Shown here piece after piece: positions 7,767 through 15,898 of a stretch of DNA of 30,102 nt. How positions within the stretch are numbered: position 1 is the first letter of the stretch; every line of letters starts with the position of its first letter. The stretch is from CAZUAQ01 sp964618455 (GTDB lineage Bacteria > Planctomycetota > Phycisphaerae > UBA1845 > PWPN01), in NCBI GenBank assembly GCA_964618455.1, contig CAZUAQ010000061.1:1-30102 (forward strand). Reading direction: 5' to 3'. The position numbers were made by a program, and so were the translations under genes. Under the pieces are notes generated by a model. That model was given only the letters and a program-made list of their open reading frames with translations, was not told the DNA's origin and searched no databases.

Positions 7767-9061
7767 ACGTTCACCGTCACTCGCGTATCGGTATCTTGCG
7801 AATCGCCGTTCCGCGCTTCGTCGAGATCGTGCTCGAGATCAATCACGCCGTACCGCCGGAGTTGCCGTTCGCGTCGTCGCTCTTCGCGCAGGATGCGCCG
7901 CTTGAGCAGGATGGCGTCGGCGAGGAATTTCGCGCCCCAGTTGACGACGCAGTACCGCTCGTAGTCACCGTTGACCGGAAACGACCCGGTGACGCCGCCG
8001 TGAAGATCAGGATTTCGTTCGTGCATCAATTGCGAAGCCTTGACCTGCTCGAGCAACGCGAATGCCGAGGCCCGGAAGTGGCGACGATGTTCAATCTCAT
8101 CCAGACGCAACCAGACGAGGACGAGTTGCGCGCAGCCGGGCACGCAGATCCAGTCGGCCGGATGGCGCCATCCCTCGCGAAAGGCTCCGGGGATGCGCCC
8201 TTCGCGCTGCCAATGTTCATGAAGTTGCACTGCGGCGGCTCTTGCGGAACGAATGCAGGAGGTCTCACCGAGGAGATCGCCGATTTCGAGCAAGCCGCGC
8301 GCGGCGTAGGCAATCGTATGCAGGAAGACAGAACGATCTGTCGCGAAGGCGTTGTGGCGGAACCAGCCGTTCGTATCCTGCTGCGCCATCGCCCATTGGG
8401 CGTTCTGCCGAGCAGAGCAGGTATAAGGATCATCGCCGGTGACCTGGCCGAGACGGGCAAGCGCCCAGGCGGTGCGCGTGTTGTACGTGTGCGGGATCCC
8501 GTTGTACGTGTGGCGACGCCAGCATCCGTCCTCGTCCTGCTGCGCGGCGAGCCAGTCGCCGGCGCGGCGGGCGGCATCGAGGTAACGTTCGTCGCCGGCA
8601 TCCTCGAACGCGCGGAGAAGACCGAAGAGAATCTGGCCGGTGTTAAAGACGCGCGGTTCGGCGGGACGCCCGTCGAACAATCCGGGGAAGGCGCCGTCGT
8701 CGAATTGTCGGGTCAACAACCAGTCGGCCATGCGGCGGGCGCGGCTTCGCCATTCGTATTCTTCGAGGTCATCGGCGGCGCGATAGAGAGTCGGAATGAT
8801 GTAGCCTGTCGTTTCGGGATACGAACCCTGCCAGCCCTGAAGGCAGGCGAACATGGCCGCTACCCCGTCATCGGAGCCGACATCCTGGGCCCGGCCGATC
8901 CATTGCAACGCGGCGCGAAGGTGAATCTCATCGTCGCGGGAAGGGTTACGTCCTTCCGGCTGACGCTGATCGAGACTCCGCAGGCGCAGAGCGGAGCCTC
9001 CCCAGAGACTGACGGCCGCTTCCAGGGCTGCTGTGCGGGCAAAACGGGTGAGGAAAGACAC
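7763..9061 (-). CDS. Alpha/alpha-toroid (six-hairpin / terpene-cyclase-like) protein, partner of carbamoyltransferase
   Basis: This is a 432-residue protein. The chosen start is GTG at 9061 because an excellent TAAGGAGG lies 9 nt upstream on the minus strand; the same frame extends to another GTG at 9154 with no such site and an atypical Arg-rich lead. The body is a series of helical hairpins with QW-like turns: 'LTRQFDDGAFPG' (about 116-127), 'LAAQQDEDGCW' (171-181) and a later 'MAQQDTNGWF'. This pattern is typical of alpha/alpha toroids (terpene cyclases, glycan hydrolases or lyases, prenyltransferases). There is no signal peptide, so it is likely cytoplasmic. The stop overlaps the carbamoyltransferase ATG as ATGA. 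I cannot assign a reaction. It could bind or process the glycan that the carbamoyltransferase modifies. The C-terminus is Arg/Glu-rich and probably not part of the toroid. Confidence 0.8.
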   Translation of the reverse strand: MSFLTRFARTAALEAAVSLWGGSALRLRSLDQRQPEGRNPSRDDEIHLRAALQWIGRAQDVGSDDGVAAMFACLQGWQGSYPETTGYIIPTLYRAADDLEEYEWRSRARRMADWLLTRQFDDGAFPGLFDGRPAEPRVFNTGQILFGLLRAFEDAGDERYLDAARRAGDWLAAQQDEDGCWRRHTYNGIPHTYNTRTAWALARLGQVTGDDPYTCSARQNAQWAMAQQDTNGWFRHNAFATDRSVFLHTIAYAARGLLEIGDLLGETSCIRSARAAAVQLHEHWQREGRIPGAFREGWRHPADWICVPGCAQLVLVWLRLDEIEHRRHFRASAFALLEQVKASQLMHERNPDLHGGVTGSFPVNGDYERYCVVNWGAKFLADAILLKRRILREERRRERQLRRYGVIDLEHDLDEARNGDSQDTDTRVTVNV

Positions 9062-9263
9062 GCGGGGACGCCTCCTTACGAGCGAACACCACCGCCCGGC
9101 ACATCCGATCCTTCGGGCGTCGCGGAGGGCGGTCACATGTGCGTTATCGGTCACCTGGAAAGGCCGATTGACTTACGGTTGGTCGACCGCCGGGAAAATC
9201 GCAGCGTCCGATAAGAGGAGTTCATGCAAAAAGTTGACGTCGAGGACGCGCACTTCACCGCGA

Positions 9264-10700
9264 TCACATGACAGTGAAGTAGACGCCGGCGGCGAACTCG
9301 AGAATCTCTTCGGTGAGCTCGGCGGGCTGGCCGCGATATTCACACGTGTTTTTCGCAAGCAGAATCAGGTCACGCGGCTGGCAGCAGCGGAAGGGTCGTC
9401 CCATCTTCTTGTAGACATTCTCGACCAGGAAATCGATGTACCAGTCGTGGTACTCCACATCGCTGATCTTGCACATGATCTTGAAGAGCTCGCGAAACTC
9501 ATCGAGGCTCGGATCCTCGACGCAGATCTTGTAGGGAATCCGGCGGAGGAAGGCGTCGTCGACGAGATCCTTGGGCTCGAGGTTGGTGGAGAAGACCAGG
9601 AGCTGATCGAAGGGGACCTGGATTTTCTGACCATTGGCCAGGGCGAGGAAGTCGTAGCGCTTTTCGAGCGGGACGATCCATCGGTTGAGCAACTCGAAGG
9701 GGTTCATGCGCTGTCGACCGAAGTCGTCGATGACCAGCGTGCCGCAGTTGCTCTTGAGTTGCGTCGACGCTTCGCTGATGCGCGTCGTCGGGTTGTAGTT
9801 GATCTCGAGGGCATCCATGGTCAACTCGCCACCAACGATGACGGTCGGTCGCTTGATGCGCACCCAGCGCTCGTCGACCTGGTCGGTCTTGATGATGCTG
9901 CTCTCGGTCGCCTTGATCTCTTCATGGATCTCCGCATCGAAGAGCTTGACGATGAAGCCGTCGATATGGAGTGCACGGGGGATATAAATATCGCTTCCGA
10001 AGCAGCGGGTGATCCGTTCCGCGATGCTGGTCTTGCCGTTACCGGGATAGCCGTAAAGGAACATGCCGCGACCGGAGTTGATGGCGGGCCCGAGTGTGGC
10101 AAACATCTTATCGTTGATGAGCAGATCGCTGAAGGCGTTTTCGAGTTTCTCGCGATTGGGCTTCTCGAGGGTGATGGATTGGGCCTTGACCGCCTTGACG
10201 TATTGACTCAACGGCACCGGGGCAGCGCCGACATAGAGCGTCTCCTCCATGTAACCCAAAGCGCGATCACGTCCCGTCTCGCTCAGGGTGTACGTAAAGT
10301 CGCCCATATGGGCCGAGCCGACGTATCCGACCAGCTGCTGGCGTTTGAGGTCGGCGAGTCGCTCGACGACGAGGCGGTGCGGCAGCGCCACGACTTTGGC
10401 GATGCGCGCCCCGGGGGCCTGGCCGACGTTGAAGATGTACTTCATCAACAGGGCATCGACCATGTCGTTGTTGAGCCCGGCCTCTTCGATCGATTCGGGG
10501 GGCTTGGGGCGGAATGTTGTAGTCGAGGGCGGAGCGCCTTGTTCGACAGTAGGTGCCGGTGCGGTGGGCTTTTCCTGTTGCGGTTGGCGCGAAGCGGAAC
10601 CGCCCAGCCCGATGGTGCTGCCCGCCGAGCGTTTGACGCCTGCCCCGAGTCTCAATCCTTCCGGACGCTGTGGTGCTGCTGTGGTGGTCCCTTCCGGCAC
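9264..10700 (-). CDS. AAA+ ATPase with winged-helix-like N-terminal region
   Basis: This is a 478-residue protein starting at GTG 10700, supported by AAAGGAG 7 nt upstream. The open frame continues 69 codons further but without protein character, and an ATG 7 nt upstream of the GTG is out of frame. Residues 1-75 are Pro/Ala/Thr-rich and probably disordered. Residues 76-155 resemble a winged helix. Walker A 'GYPGNGKTS' (217-225), Walker B 'TLVIDDFGR' (321-329), sensor-1 'STN' (371-373) and a candidate arginine finger in 'LRRIPYK' (386-387) define an AAA+ module, cytoplasmic and probably oligomeric. The substrate is unknown. The carbamoyltransferase pair begins 202 nt downstream on the same strand; a functional link is possible but unproven. 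Confidence 0.88.
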   Translation of the reverse strand: MPEGTTTAAPQRPEGLRLGAGVKRSAGSTIGLGGSASRQPQQEKPTAPAPTVEQGAPPSTTTFRPKPPESIEEAGLNNDMVDALLMKYIFNVGQAPGARIAKVVALPHRLVVERLADLKRQQLVGYVGSAHMGDFTYTLSETGRDRALGYMEETLYVGAAPVPLSQYVKAVKAQSITLEKPNREKLENAFSDLLINDKMFATLGPAINSGRGMFLYGYPGNGKTSIAERITRCFGSDIYIPRALHIDGFIVKLFDAEIHEEIKATESSIIKTDQVDERWVRIKRPTVIVGGELTMDALEINYNPTTRISEASTQLKSNCGTLVIDDFGRQRMNPFELLNRWIVPLEKRYDFLALANGQKIQVPFDQLLVFSTNLEPKDLVDDAFLRRIPYKICVEDPSLDEFRELFKIMCKISDVEYHDWYIDFLVENVYKKMGRPFRCCQPRDLILLAKNTCEYRGQPAELTEEILEFAAGVYFTVM

Positions 10701-10858
10701 GTCATGGCTCCTTTGATACAGGCAGAATCTCTCCCCACCTCCCTTGTTCTTTACGATACGTATGGCGTGGAGGCGCGGGAAACTCGACGTGTATTGGTCA
10801 TCGTCCAGGTCAAGCCGGGGCTTGATCTCGGAACCTGTCCGATAACGGCGGTAAGACG

Positions 10859-10864
10859 TACAAT
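10859..10864 (+). promoter_or_regulatory. Candidate -10 element for the heparinase-type gene
   Basis: TACAAT matches the sigma70 -10 consensus at five of six positions and lies about 40 nt before the ATG at 10906. The hexamer 17 nt upstream (TGTCCG) is a poor -35 match, so only the -10 is supported. It sits in the divergent region shared with the AAA+ gene. Confidence 0.3.
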
Positions 10865-10905
10865 GGCGATTCATTTCACGTGACAAGCTGAGAGTTGCTT
10901 CGCCC

Positions 10906-13900
10906 ATGACCGGATGGAAATGCGATATGAACGCTATCGGAACGCGCGCAGGCCGTAATGATCTCTATTCGCCTTGGACGCTGCTGTGTCTTCTGGTTCT
11001 CGCCATGACGTGTGAATGCGCGCTGGCACTTGCCGGTTCGCCGGCGCCGGTAGATGGCGAAGGCGTGCTCCCGCCACCATTGCCGATCTGGCCCGGTGAT
11101 GATGAGACCATTACGGAACGCCGGCCGACCTTGTTGATCAACGGCCGGCATGGCGCGAAGGGGTACGAAGCGGAGTTGGCGCGGGATTCCGCGTTCGGCG
11201 ATCCGATCGTGCTGACCGAAGCGCGGGTTCGTGATGGGGCGATCACGCCGGTGGTGACCATGGCGCACACGGGTGAGCCACTGGCCGATGGGGTCTGGTA
11301 CTGGCGTGCGTTTGCACTTGATGCAAGCGGTGAGCGCACGAAGGTCGCGAATTACCGCCGGTTTCGTGTGGCTTTGCAACCGGAGCATTTTATCGTAAAG
11401 CCGGGGCTCGCGCATCCTCGACTGCTGTTCCACGCGGGGCAGCAAGGGCAGCTCCTGGAGCGCATCAAACGTTCGTCACATCTTCAACGCGGTTGGATCT
11501 ATCAGCTCAACGCCGCTCGGGGCATTCGCGGCCATACCCCGCCCGATGAAGCGTACGCCCGTGCGGGCAAGGGGCAGCACGGCAACTACAGCACCGCCGC
11601 CTCGTGGTATCACCGGCACATGGAAAACGTGGCGTTGATGGCGACGTTGACCGGGGATGACGCCATGACCCGGCAGGCGGTGGACATGCTGATGACCATC
11701 TGCGGGTATGAGCGGTGGCTGGGGCCGCTGTTCGATGACACGAAACACTTCGATCCGGTCTGGAACTCGGCATTGGAGACCGCCATGACGACCGAGGCGG
11801 TCGCCGTCGGTTACGACCTCTTGCATGACGCGTTGACGGAAGCGCAACGGACAACGGTGCGCGAGGCCCTGGTGGAGAAGGGCATCCGCCCGTTGATTCA
11901 CGACTGGGTGGACCCGGTCGGCTCGTCGCAGATTCCTCGGCACCAGTTGCCGACCGGGAACTGGGTGATGGTGTGCGCGGGGTCGGCGGGGCTCGGCGCG
12001 CTGGCCGTTCTGGACAAACATCCGGAAGCGGAACAGTGGGTGCGCCTGGTGCGCAATCGCGTGCGGGCGTGGTTCAACGATCGCGGCAACGACTACTACG
12101 CCGATCCACCGAACCCGGGCAATCGCCCGTTTCCGATTCCCGTCGTCGGCCCGACGGAGCCGAATTTCGGTGTGGATGGGGGTTACAAGGAAAGCATCAG
12201 CTACATGAGCTACGGTTCGCGTTACGCACTTTTCTTCGCGGACGCACTGCGCCGATGTACGGACGCGGATCTGCTCGCCGACGTGCCCGAGGGGATGTTC
12301 GACGTGATGGCGTGGAGCTTGATGGCGTATCCCCGGGATGGCGGTGTGGAGACGCGGATCATCGATTTCGGCGATTGCGGTACGAGCGTGGCCTGGTACG
12401 GGGATCTGCTGGCGTGCATGATCGCCAATCGGCGCGACCCCCTGGCGGCGTGGATTTACAAGCGCGTCAACCCGGTGCCGACGTCGCCGCGCAACCTCTT
12501 GTGGTACGACGCGTCCGTGGCCGAATCACCACCGGATGCGACCCTGCCGATGGCGGCGTTCCGAACGATCGGCCAGGTGGTGATGCGTCGCGGCTGGGGC
12601 CCGGATACGCCGATGGCCGCCATCAAGTTTCACCAGAACCGGGGGCACCACGATCTGGGCACGGTGTTTCTCTACGGGCAGTCCAGTCCGACATTGATTG
12701 ACTCGGGCTCGTCTCACTACGGCAAACCGATTTACCGCCAGTTCTCGTCGCGCAGCATCGGCCACAACGTCGTGCTGGTGGACGGGCAGAACCAGCGTTG
12801 GACGGACGGTGAGCTGCTGGCGGCGGTGAGCACGACGCGCATGTCAGCGGCCGGCGGTGAACTGTCGGCGGCCTACCCGGATCGGTTGGAGCGCTGGACG
12901 CGCGACCTGGTGATGCTGCCGAACCGGCAGGCACTGATTCTCGACCGACTGAAAGGCAAGGGGGAACGCCAGTATGACCTGGTCCTGCAGCCGGAGAACC
13001 CGTTCACGCTTGGTGATGAATCCACGCTGCGGATCGGCGGCGACGTGTCGCGCGCCGAGATTCACGTGGCCAGTGACGGAGGGTTCTCTCCGGTGGTCGA
13101 GGACGGCTATCACAAGACGATCAAACGCAAATACGTGCGATTCAATGCCAATGAAAGGTCGACCGAGCGCGAATTCCTGACGTACTGCCGTTGGCTCGAT
13201 CCGTCGGAGCCGAGCCCGGCGTTCGCACCGCCGCAACGTGTGGGTGAGGGGTGGCGCTTGGAACAGGAAAATGATGCAGAGCGTCTCTCGGTCCGCGTGG
13301 GACCGTGCGAGGACGATGCGCTGAGGAGCGATGGGCGGTTGACGGTGGTGTGGCGTGAGGATGTGGATCGGCCCGGGTTACACGCGCTGCTGATGGACGG
13401 GCAATCGCTCGTCGTTGACGGCCGGGAGGTGATGCGCGCGTCGCGCGATGTGAACGTCGCCCTGGAGACCGGTCCGCCGATGCGCGTGACGGCCTGGGCG
13501 CCCGAGGCGGTGCAACTCACGCTCGCCGTGAACGAGGGTGTTGATCATGTGGCGCGAAACGGAAAGCCCCTCGGCGCGAAGCCGCGTGAGGGAAAGCTGA
13601 CGATCGACCTGCCGGCGGGTGAAAGCGACTTGCGTATTCTCGGAGACGGCCCCGCGTGTACAGAGTCCGTGCGTGTGATTGGTGATCTACTGGCAGTCGA
13701 GATACCGCAGGGTCCGGCATTCGATGAGCGCATCGTGACGCGTTCGAGCACGAGCTACTCGGACGTGATCGACGCCCTCGACGGCGATCCGAATACGGCG
13801 TGGCACTCGCTGCCGACGCTGCCGATGCCGCAGTGGTGCGAGGTGGAACTGCCCGAGGCCGAGTCGATGTCGCGCGTGCATCTGTTCACGCGTTACCCGG

Positions 13901-14094
13901 TGACAGGCCGCGTGCTGGGATGGGACGAAGCCGTCGGCGAGGCCATCGAACTCGGCCCGTTCGAGACGGACGAATCCATACCACAGGCCGAAATCAGGTT
14001 CGATCCGCGGAAGCTCCGGCGACTCCGCGTCATCTTCGAGAAAATCGATTCCGCCAACAGCTCCGCCACGCTCTACACGCTGGATTGGGAGTGA
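10906..14094 (+). CDS. Secreted heparinase II/III-type polysaccharide lyase with N-terminal FN3-like and C-terminal F5/8-like domains
   Basis: This is a 1062-residue protein. A hydrophobic segment 'WTLLCLLVLAMT' near residues 24-35, followed by Ala-rich sequence, indicates a signal peptide and export. The start may instead be ATG 10927; neither has a strong ribosome-binding site. In order: a fibronectin-III-like domain (about 48-152, 'LADGVWYWRAFALD'), an alpha-helical toroid (about 165-510, with 'HMENVALMATLTGDD' and 'ETAMTTEAVAVGYDLL'), a heparinase II/III beta region (about 550-780, 'FHQNRGHHDLGTVFLYG' and 'SIGHNVVLVDGQNQ'), and a C-terminal F5/8-type (CBM32-like) segment from about 945 ('STSYSDVIDALDGDPNTAWHS'). 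Relatives cleave uronic-acid-containing polysaccharides such as heparin, alginate or ulvan by beta-elimination. The substrate here cannot be read from sequence; binding of a cell-wall or mucilage glycan is inferred from the C-terminal domain. Confidence 0.88.
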   Translation: MTGWKCDMNAIGTRAGRNDLYSPWTLLCLLVLAMTCECALALAGSPAPVDGEGVLPPPLPIWPGDDETITERRPTLLINGRHGAKGYEAELARDSAFGDPIVLTEARVRDGAITPVVTMAHTGEPLADGVWYWRAFALDASGERTKVANYRRFRVALQPEHFIVKPGLAHPRLLFHAGQQGQLLERIKRSSHLQRGWIYQLNAARGIRGHTPPDEAYARAGKGQHGNYSTAASWYHRHMENVALMATLTGDDAMTRQAVDMLMTICGYERWLGPLFDDTKHFDPVWNSALETAMTTEAVAVGYDLLHDALTEAQRTTVREALVEKGIRPLIHDWVDPVGSSQIPRHQLPTGNWVMVCAGSAGLGALAVLDKHPEAEQWVRLVRNRVRAWFNDRGNDYYADPPNPGNRPFPIPVVGPTEPNFGVDGGYKESISYMSYGSRYALFFADALRRCTDADLLADVPEGMFDVMAWSLMAYPRDGGVETRIIDFGDCGTSVAWYGDLLACMIANRRDPLAAWIYKRVNPVPTSPRNLLWYDASVAESPPDATLPMAAFRTIGQVVMRRGWGPDTPMAAIKFHQNRGHHDLGTVFLYGQSSPTLIDSGSSHYGKPIYRQFSSRSIGHNVVLVDGQNQRWTDGELLAAVSTTRMSAAGGELSAAYPDRLERWTRDLVMLPNRQALILDRLKGKGERQYDLVLQPENPFTLGDESTLRIGGDVSRAEIHVASDGGFSPVVEDGYHKTIKRKYVRFNANERSTEREFLTYCRWLDPSEPSPAFAPPQRVGEGWRLEQENDAERLSVRVGPCEDDALRSDGRLTVVWREDVDRPGLHALLMDGQSLVVDGREVMRASRDVNVALETGPPMRVTAWAPEAVQLTLAVNEGVDHVARNGKPLGAKPREGKLTIDLPAGESDLRILGDGPACTESVRVIGDLLAVEIPQGPAFDERIVTRSSTSYSDVIDALDGDPNTAWHSLPTLPMPQWCEVELPEAESMSRVHLFTRYPVTGRVLGWDEAVGEAIELGPFETDESIPQAEIRFDPRKLRRLRVIFEKIDSANSSATLYTLDWE

Positions 14095-14173
14095 ACGACG
14101 CAACCGCGACGCAATCGCGATGGCAGACGAGACGACGCGCGATGAACTCCCGGCCGCTTCCTGATTCACCGGG

Positions 14174-14545
14174 TCAGCAATCGAGCATGCGGTTCAGGTA
14201 CGCGCGAAGGGCAACGGCGTTGTTGTGGTCTGTGTCCCTGGCGGCGTAAAGGAGCGTAATCGGTTCACGGCGTGCCGCGTCCAGAAGGGGTTGCCACGCG
14301 TCGGGGTTGTCGTCGAGTTCCGCGTGGTAGCGGGCGACGAACTCCTCCCACTTGGTTGGATCGTGCCCGAACCATTGGCGGAGTGCCTTGCTCGGCGCCA
14401 CATCCTTGACCCAGTCAGCGTATTCAAGCTCCTCTTTTTTCACTCCACGCGGCCAAAGCCCGTCGATCAGAAAACGCTCGCCGTCCTTGGGGGATGGGTC
14501 CTCGTACACCCGCTTGATTCTGATATCAGGTCGCTTCCGCGCCAT
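14174..14545 (-). CDS. DUF488 (YeaO-like) family protein
   Basis: This is a 123-residue cytoplasmic protein of the DUF488 family. Matching features are 'IKRVYEDPSPKDGERFLIDGLWPRG' split over residues 10-34 (W31, P32, R33, G34), 'LRQWFGHDPTKWEEF' (55-69) and the C-terminal 'LLYAARDTDHNNA'. Most relatives have Arg immediately before LWPRG; here it is Gly. The family is conserved but its biochemistry is unclear. The gene starts 6 nt after the stop of the secreted sugar dehydrogenase on the same strand, so they are probably co-transcribed, though one protein is secreted and the other cytoplasmic. The ATG at 14545 is the only good start. Confidence 0.9.
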   Translation of the reverse strand: MARKRPDIRIKRVYEDPSPKDGERFLIDGLWPRGVKKEELEYADWVKDVAPSKALRQWFGHDPTKWEEFVARYHAELDDNPDAWQPLLDAARREPITLLYAARDTDHNNAVALRAYLNRMLDC

Positions 14546-14551
14546 GGGACG

Positions 14552-15760
14552 TCAGCTCGACTCTTCTTCAAACCTGTAGATCTTGCCGTCAAAGGCGAGG
14601 ACGTAGATTTCGCCGTCGGGCCCCTCGGCGAACGAGGCTACGTTCTTCGGCTGCGCGAGGATGAGCTTGTGATCGAGGAGACGGCCGAATTCGTATCGCA
14701 GCGCCCAGATGTTGCCGGTGGCGTAGTCCGCGTAGATGTAGGCGCCGACGAGATTCTTCAGGCGATCGCCGCGATAAACATACCCACCGGTGACACTCAT
14801 GCCGTCCAGCCGGTCGTATTCGAAGACGGGATCGAGCAGCGCCGTCTCGGCGCGGCCTCCGTGGAAGGGATGGAAGCCCTCGCGGATGTCCCAACCGTAG
14901 TTGCCCCCTCTTTCAATGATGTCGATCTCTTCCCACCGGACCTGGCCGACGTCGCCGGCCCAGAGCTGCCTCGTCTCGCGATCAAAGCTCATGCGCCAGA
15001 CGTTGCGCAGGCCGTAAGCCCAGATTTCCGGCCGGGCGTGGTGTTGCCCGCGGAACGGGTTGTCCCTGGGAATGGAATAGGCGTTCTCGCGCGTCGGCTT
15101 GTCGACATCGATGCGGATGATGGTGCCGAGGAGCGTGGCGAGGTTCTGTCCGTTGCCGTGTGGATCGTTGGCGGAGCCGCCATCGCCGAAGCTGGCGTAG
15201 AAATAGCCGTCAGGTCCGAAGAGGAGGGTGGCCCCGTTGTGATTGCCGAAGGGCTGATCGACGATGACGATGGTCTGCTCGCTGGCGCGATCCAGTTTGT
15301 CGTCGCTGATTTTGAAGCGCGAGATGACGCCGCGGCGGGGCTTGGCGGCGGAATAGTAGATAAAGACGTAGCCGTTTTCCTGGAACTTCGGATGGAACGC
15401 GAAGGCCAGCAGACCCTCTTCATTGTGTCCACCGTTGTTGTAGGCGAGCACCGTATCGCGGAGATCGAGGACCACTTTCTTGGCGTCGACCTTCGGATCG
15501 TTGGTGAAGCTGTGAATGAGGCCGTCCTGACCAGTGACAAAAAAGCGATCGGGATCCCCCGGCGGGGCTTCCATCCAGATCGGCCGTTCGAAGGTCAGGT
15601 TCGGGAAGGCATCGACCATGCGGACATTCGGCAGGGGCGGATGCTTGGAATCCGAGGACGACTGGGCGTACGACGGAGCGACAAAGCCCGGCATCCACAG
15701 CGAGGCCAAGGCAAACATCATCGTGATCCGTCGCAGGCGGAAGCGCAAAACATCAGACAC
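14552..15760 (-). CDS. Secreted PQQ-dependent sugar dehydrogenase (glucose/sorbosone dehydrogenase family)
   Basis: This is a 402-residue protein. The GTG at 15760 is chosen because GAGG lies about 7 nt upstream; a TTG four codons earlier lacks a site, and an internal ATG pair 13 codons later is possible. The N-terminus is a signal peptide (basic, then 'MMFALASLWMPGFVAPSYA', cleavage near Ala-Gln). The six-bladed propeller motifs of the GSDH family are clear: 'GHNEEGLLAFAFHPKF', 'FGNHNGATLLFGPDGYFYASFGDGG' in two overlapping parts, 'LLGTIIRIDVD', 'PEIWAYGLRNVWRMSFD', 'WEEIDIIERGGNYGW' and 'SVTGGYVYRG'. Such enzymes oxidise aldoses in the periplasm with PQQ and calcium, passing electrons to a carrier. 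The cofactor and substrate here are by family only. It is followed after 6 nt by the DUF488 gene and preceded by the glycosidase-like gene 138 nt upstream. Confidence 0.92.
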   Translation of the reverse strand: MSDVLRFRLRRITMMFALASLWMPGFVAPSYAQSSSDSKHPPLPNVRMVDAFPNLTFERPIWMEAPPGDPDRFFVTGQDGLIHSFTNDPKVDAKKVVLDLRDTVLAYNNGGHNEEGLLAFAFHPKFQENGYVFIYYSAAKPRRGVISRFKISDDKLDRASEQTIVIVDQPFGNHNGATLLFGPDGYFYASFGDGGSANDPHGNGQNLATLLGTIIRIDVDKPTRENAYSIPRDNPFRGQHHARPEIWAYGLRNVWRMSFDRETRQLWAGDVGQVRWEEIDIIERGGNYGWDIREGFHPFHGGRAETALLDPVFEYDRLDGMSVTGGYVYRGDRLKNLVGAYIYADYATGNIWALRYEFGRLLDHKLILAQPKNVASFAEGPDGEIYVLAFDGKIYRFEEESS

Positions 15761-15898
15761 GGCAAACCTCAATCATACGAGAACATGGTGGATCGGCGAT
15801 CGCGGCGCGGGGAACGGCCCCTCTCCGCGATTCGACATGCTCATAGCTTAGCGGGGCACGATGCGTCTGCCTAATCCGCACCGGAGGAAGGTAGCGGT

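Noticed and set aside
7625..9214. A 529-codon plus-strand open frame over the toroid and carbamoyltransferase genes
   Set aside because: It is Arg/Gly/Ala-biased without motifs, and the opposite strand holds recognised protein features and a strong SD.
9226..9270. Short plus-strand ORF (15 codons) after AAGAGGAG
   Set aside because: The spacing between the SD-like sequence and ATG is only 3 nt, and the peptide has no character.
9033..10883. A 616-codon open frame antisense to the AAA+ ATPase
   Set aside because: It has no ribosome-binding site or domain character and mirrors a gene with clear Walker motifs; long antisense frames are expected at this GC content.
14225..15874. A 549-codon plus-strand open frame over the DUF488 and sugar dehydrogenase genes
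   Set aside because: It is antisense to two confidently recognised families.
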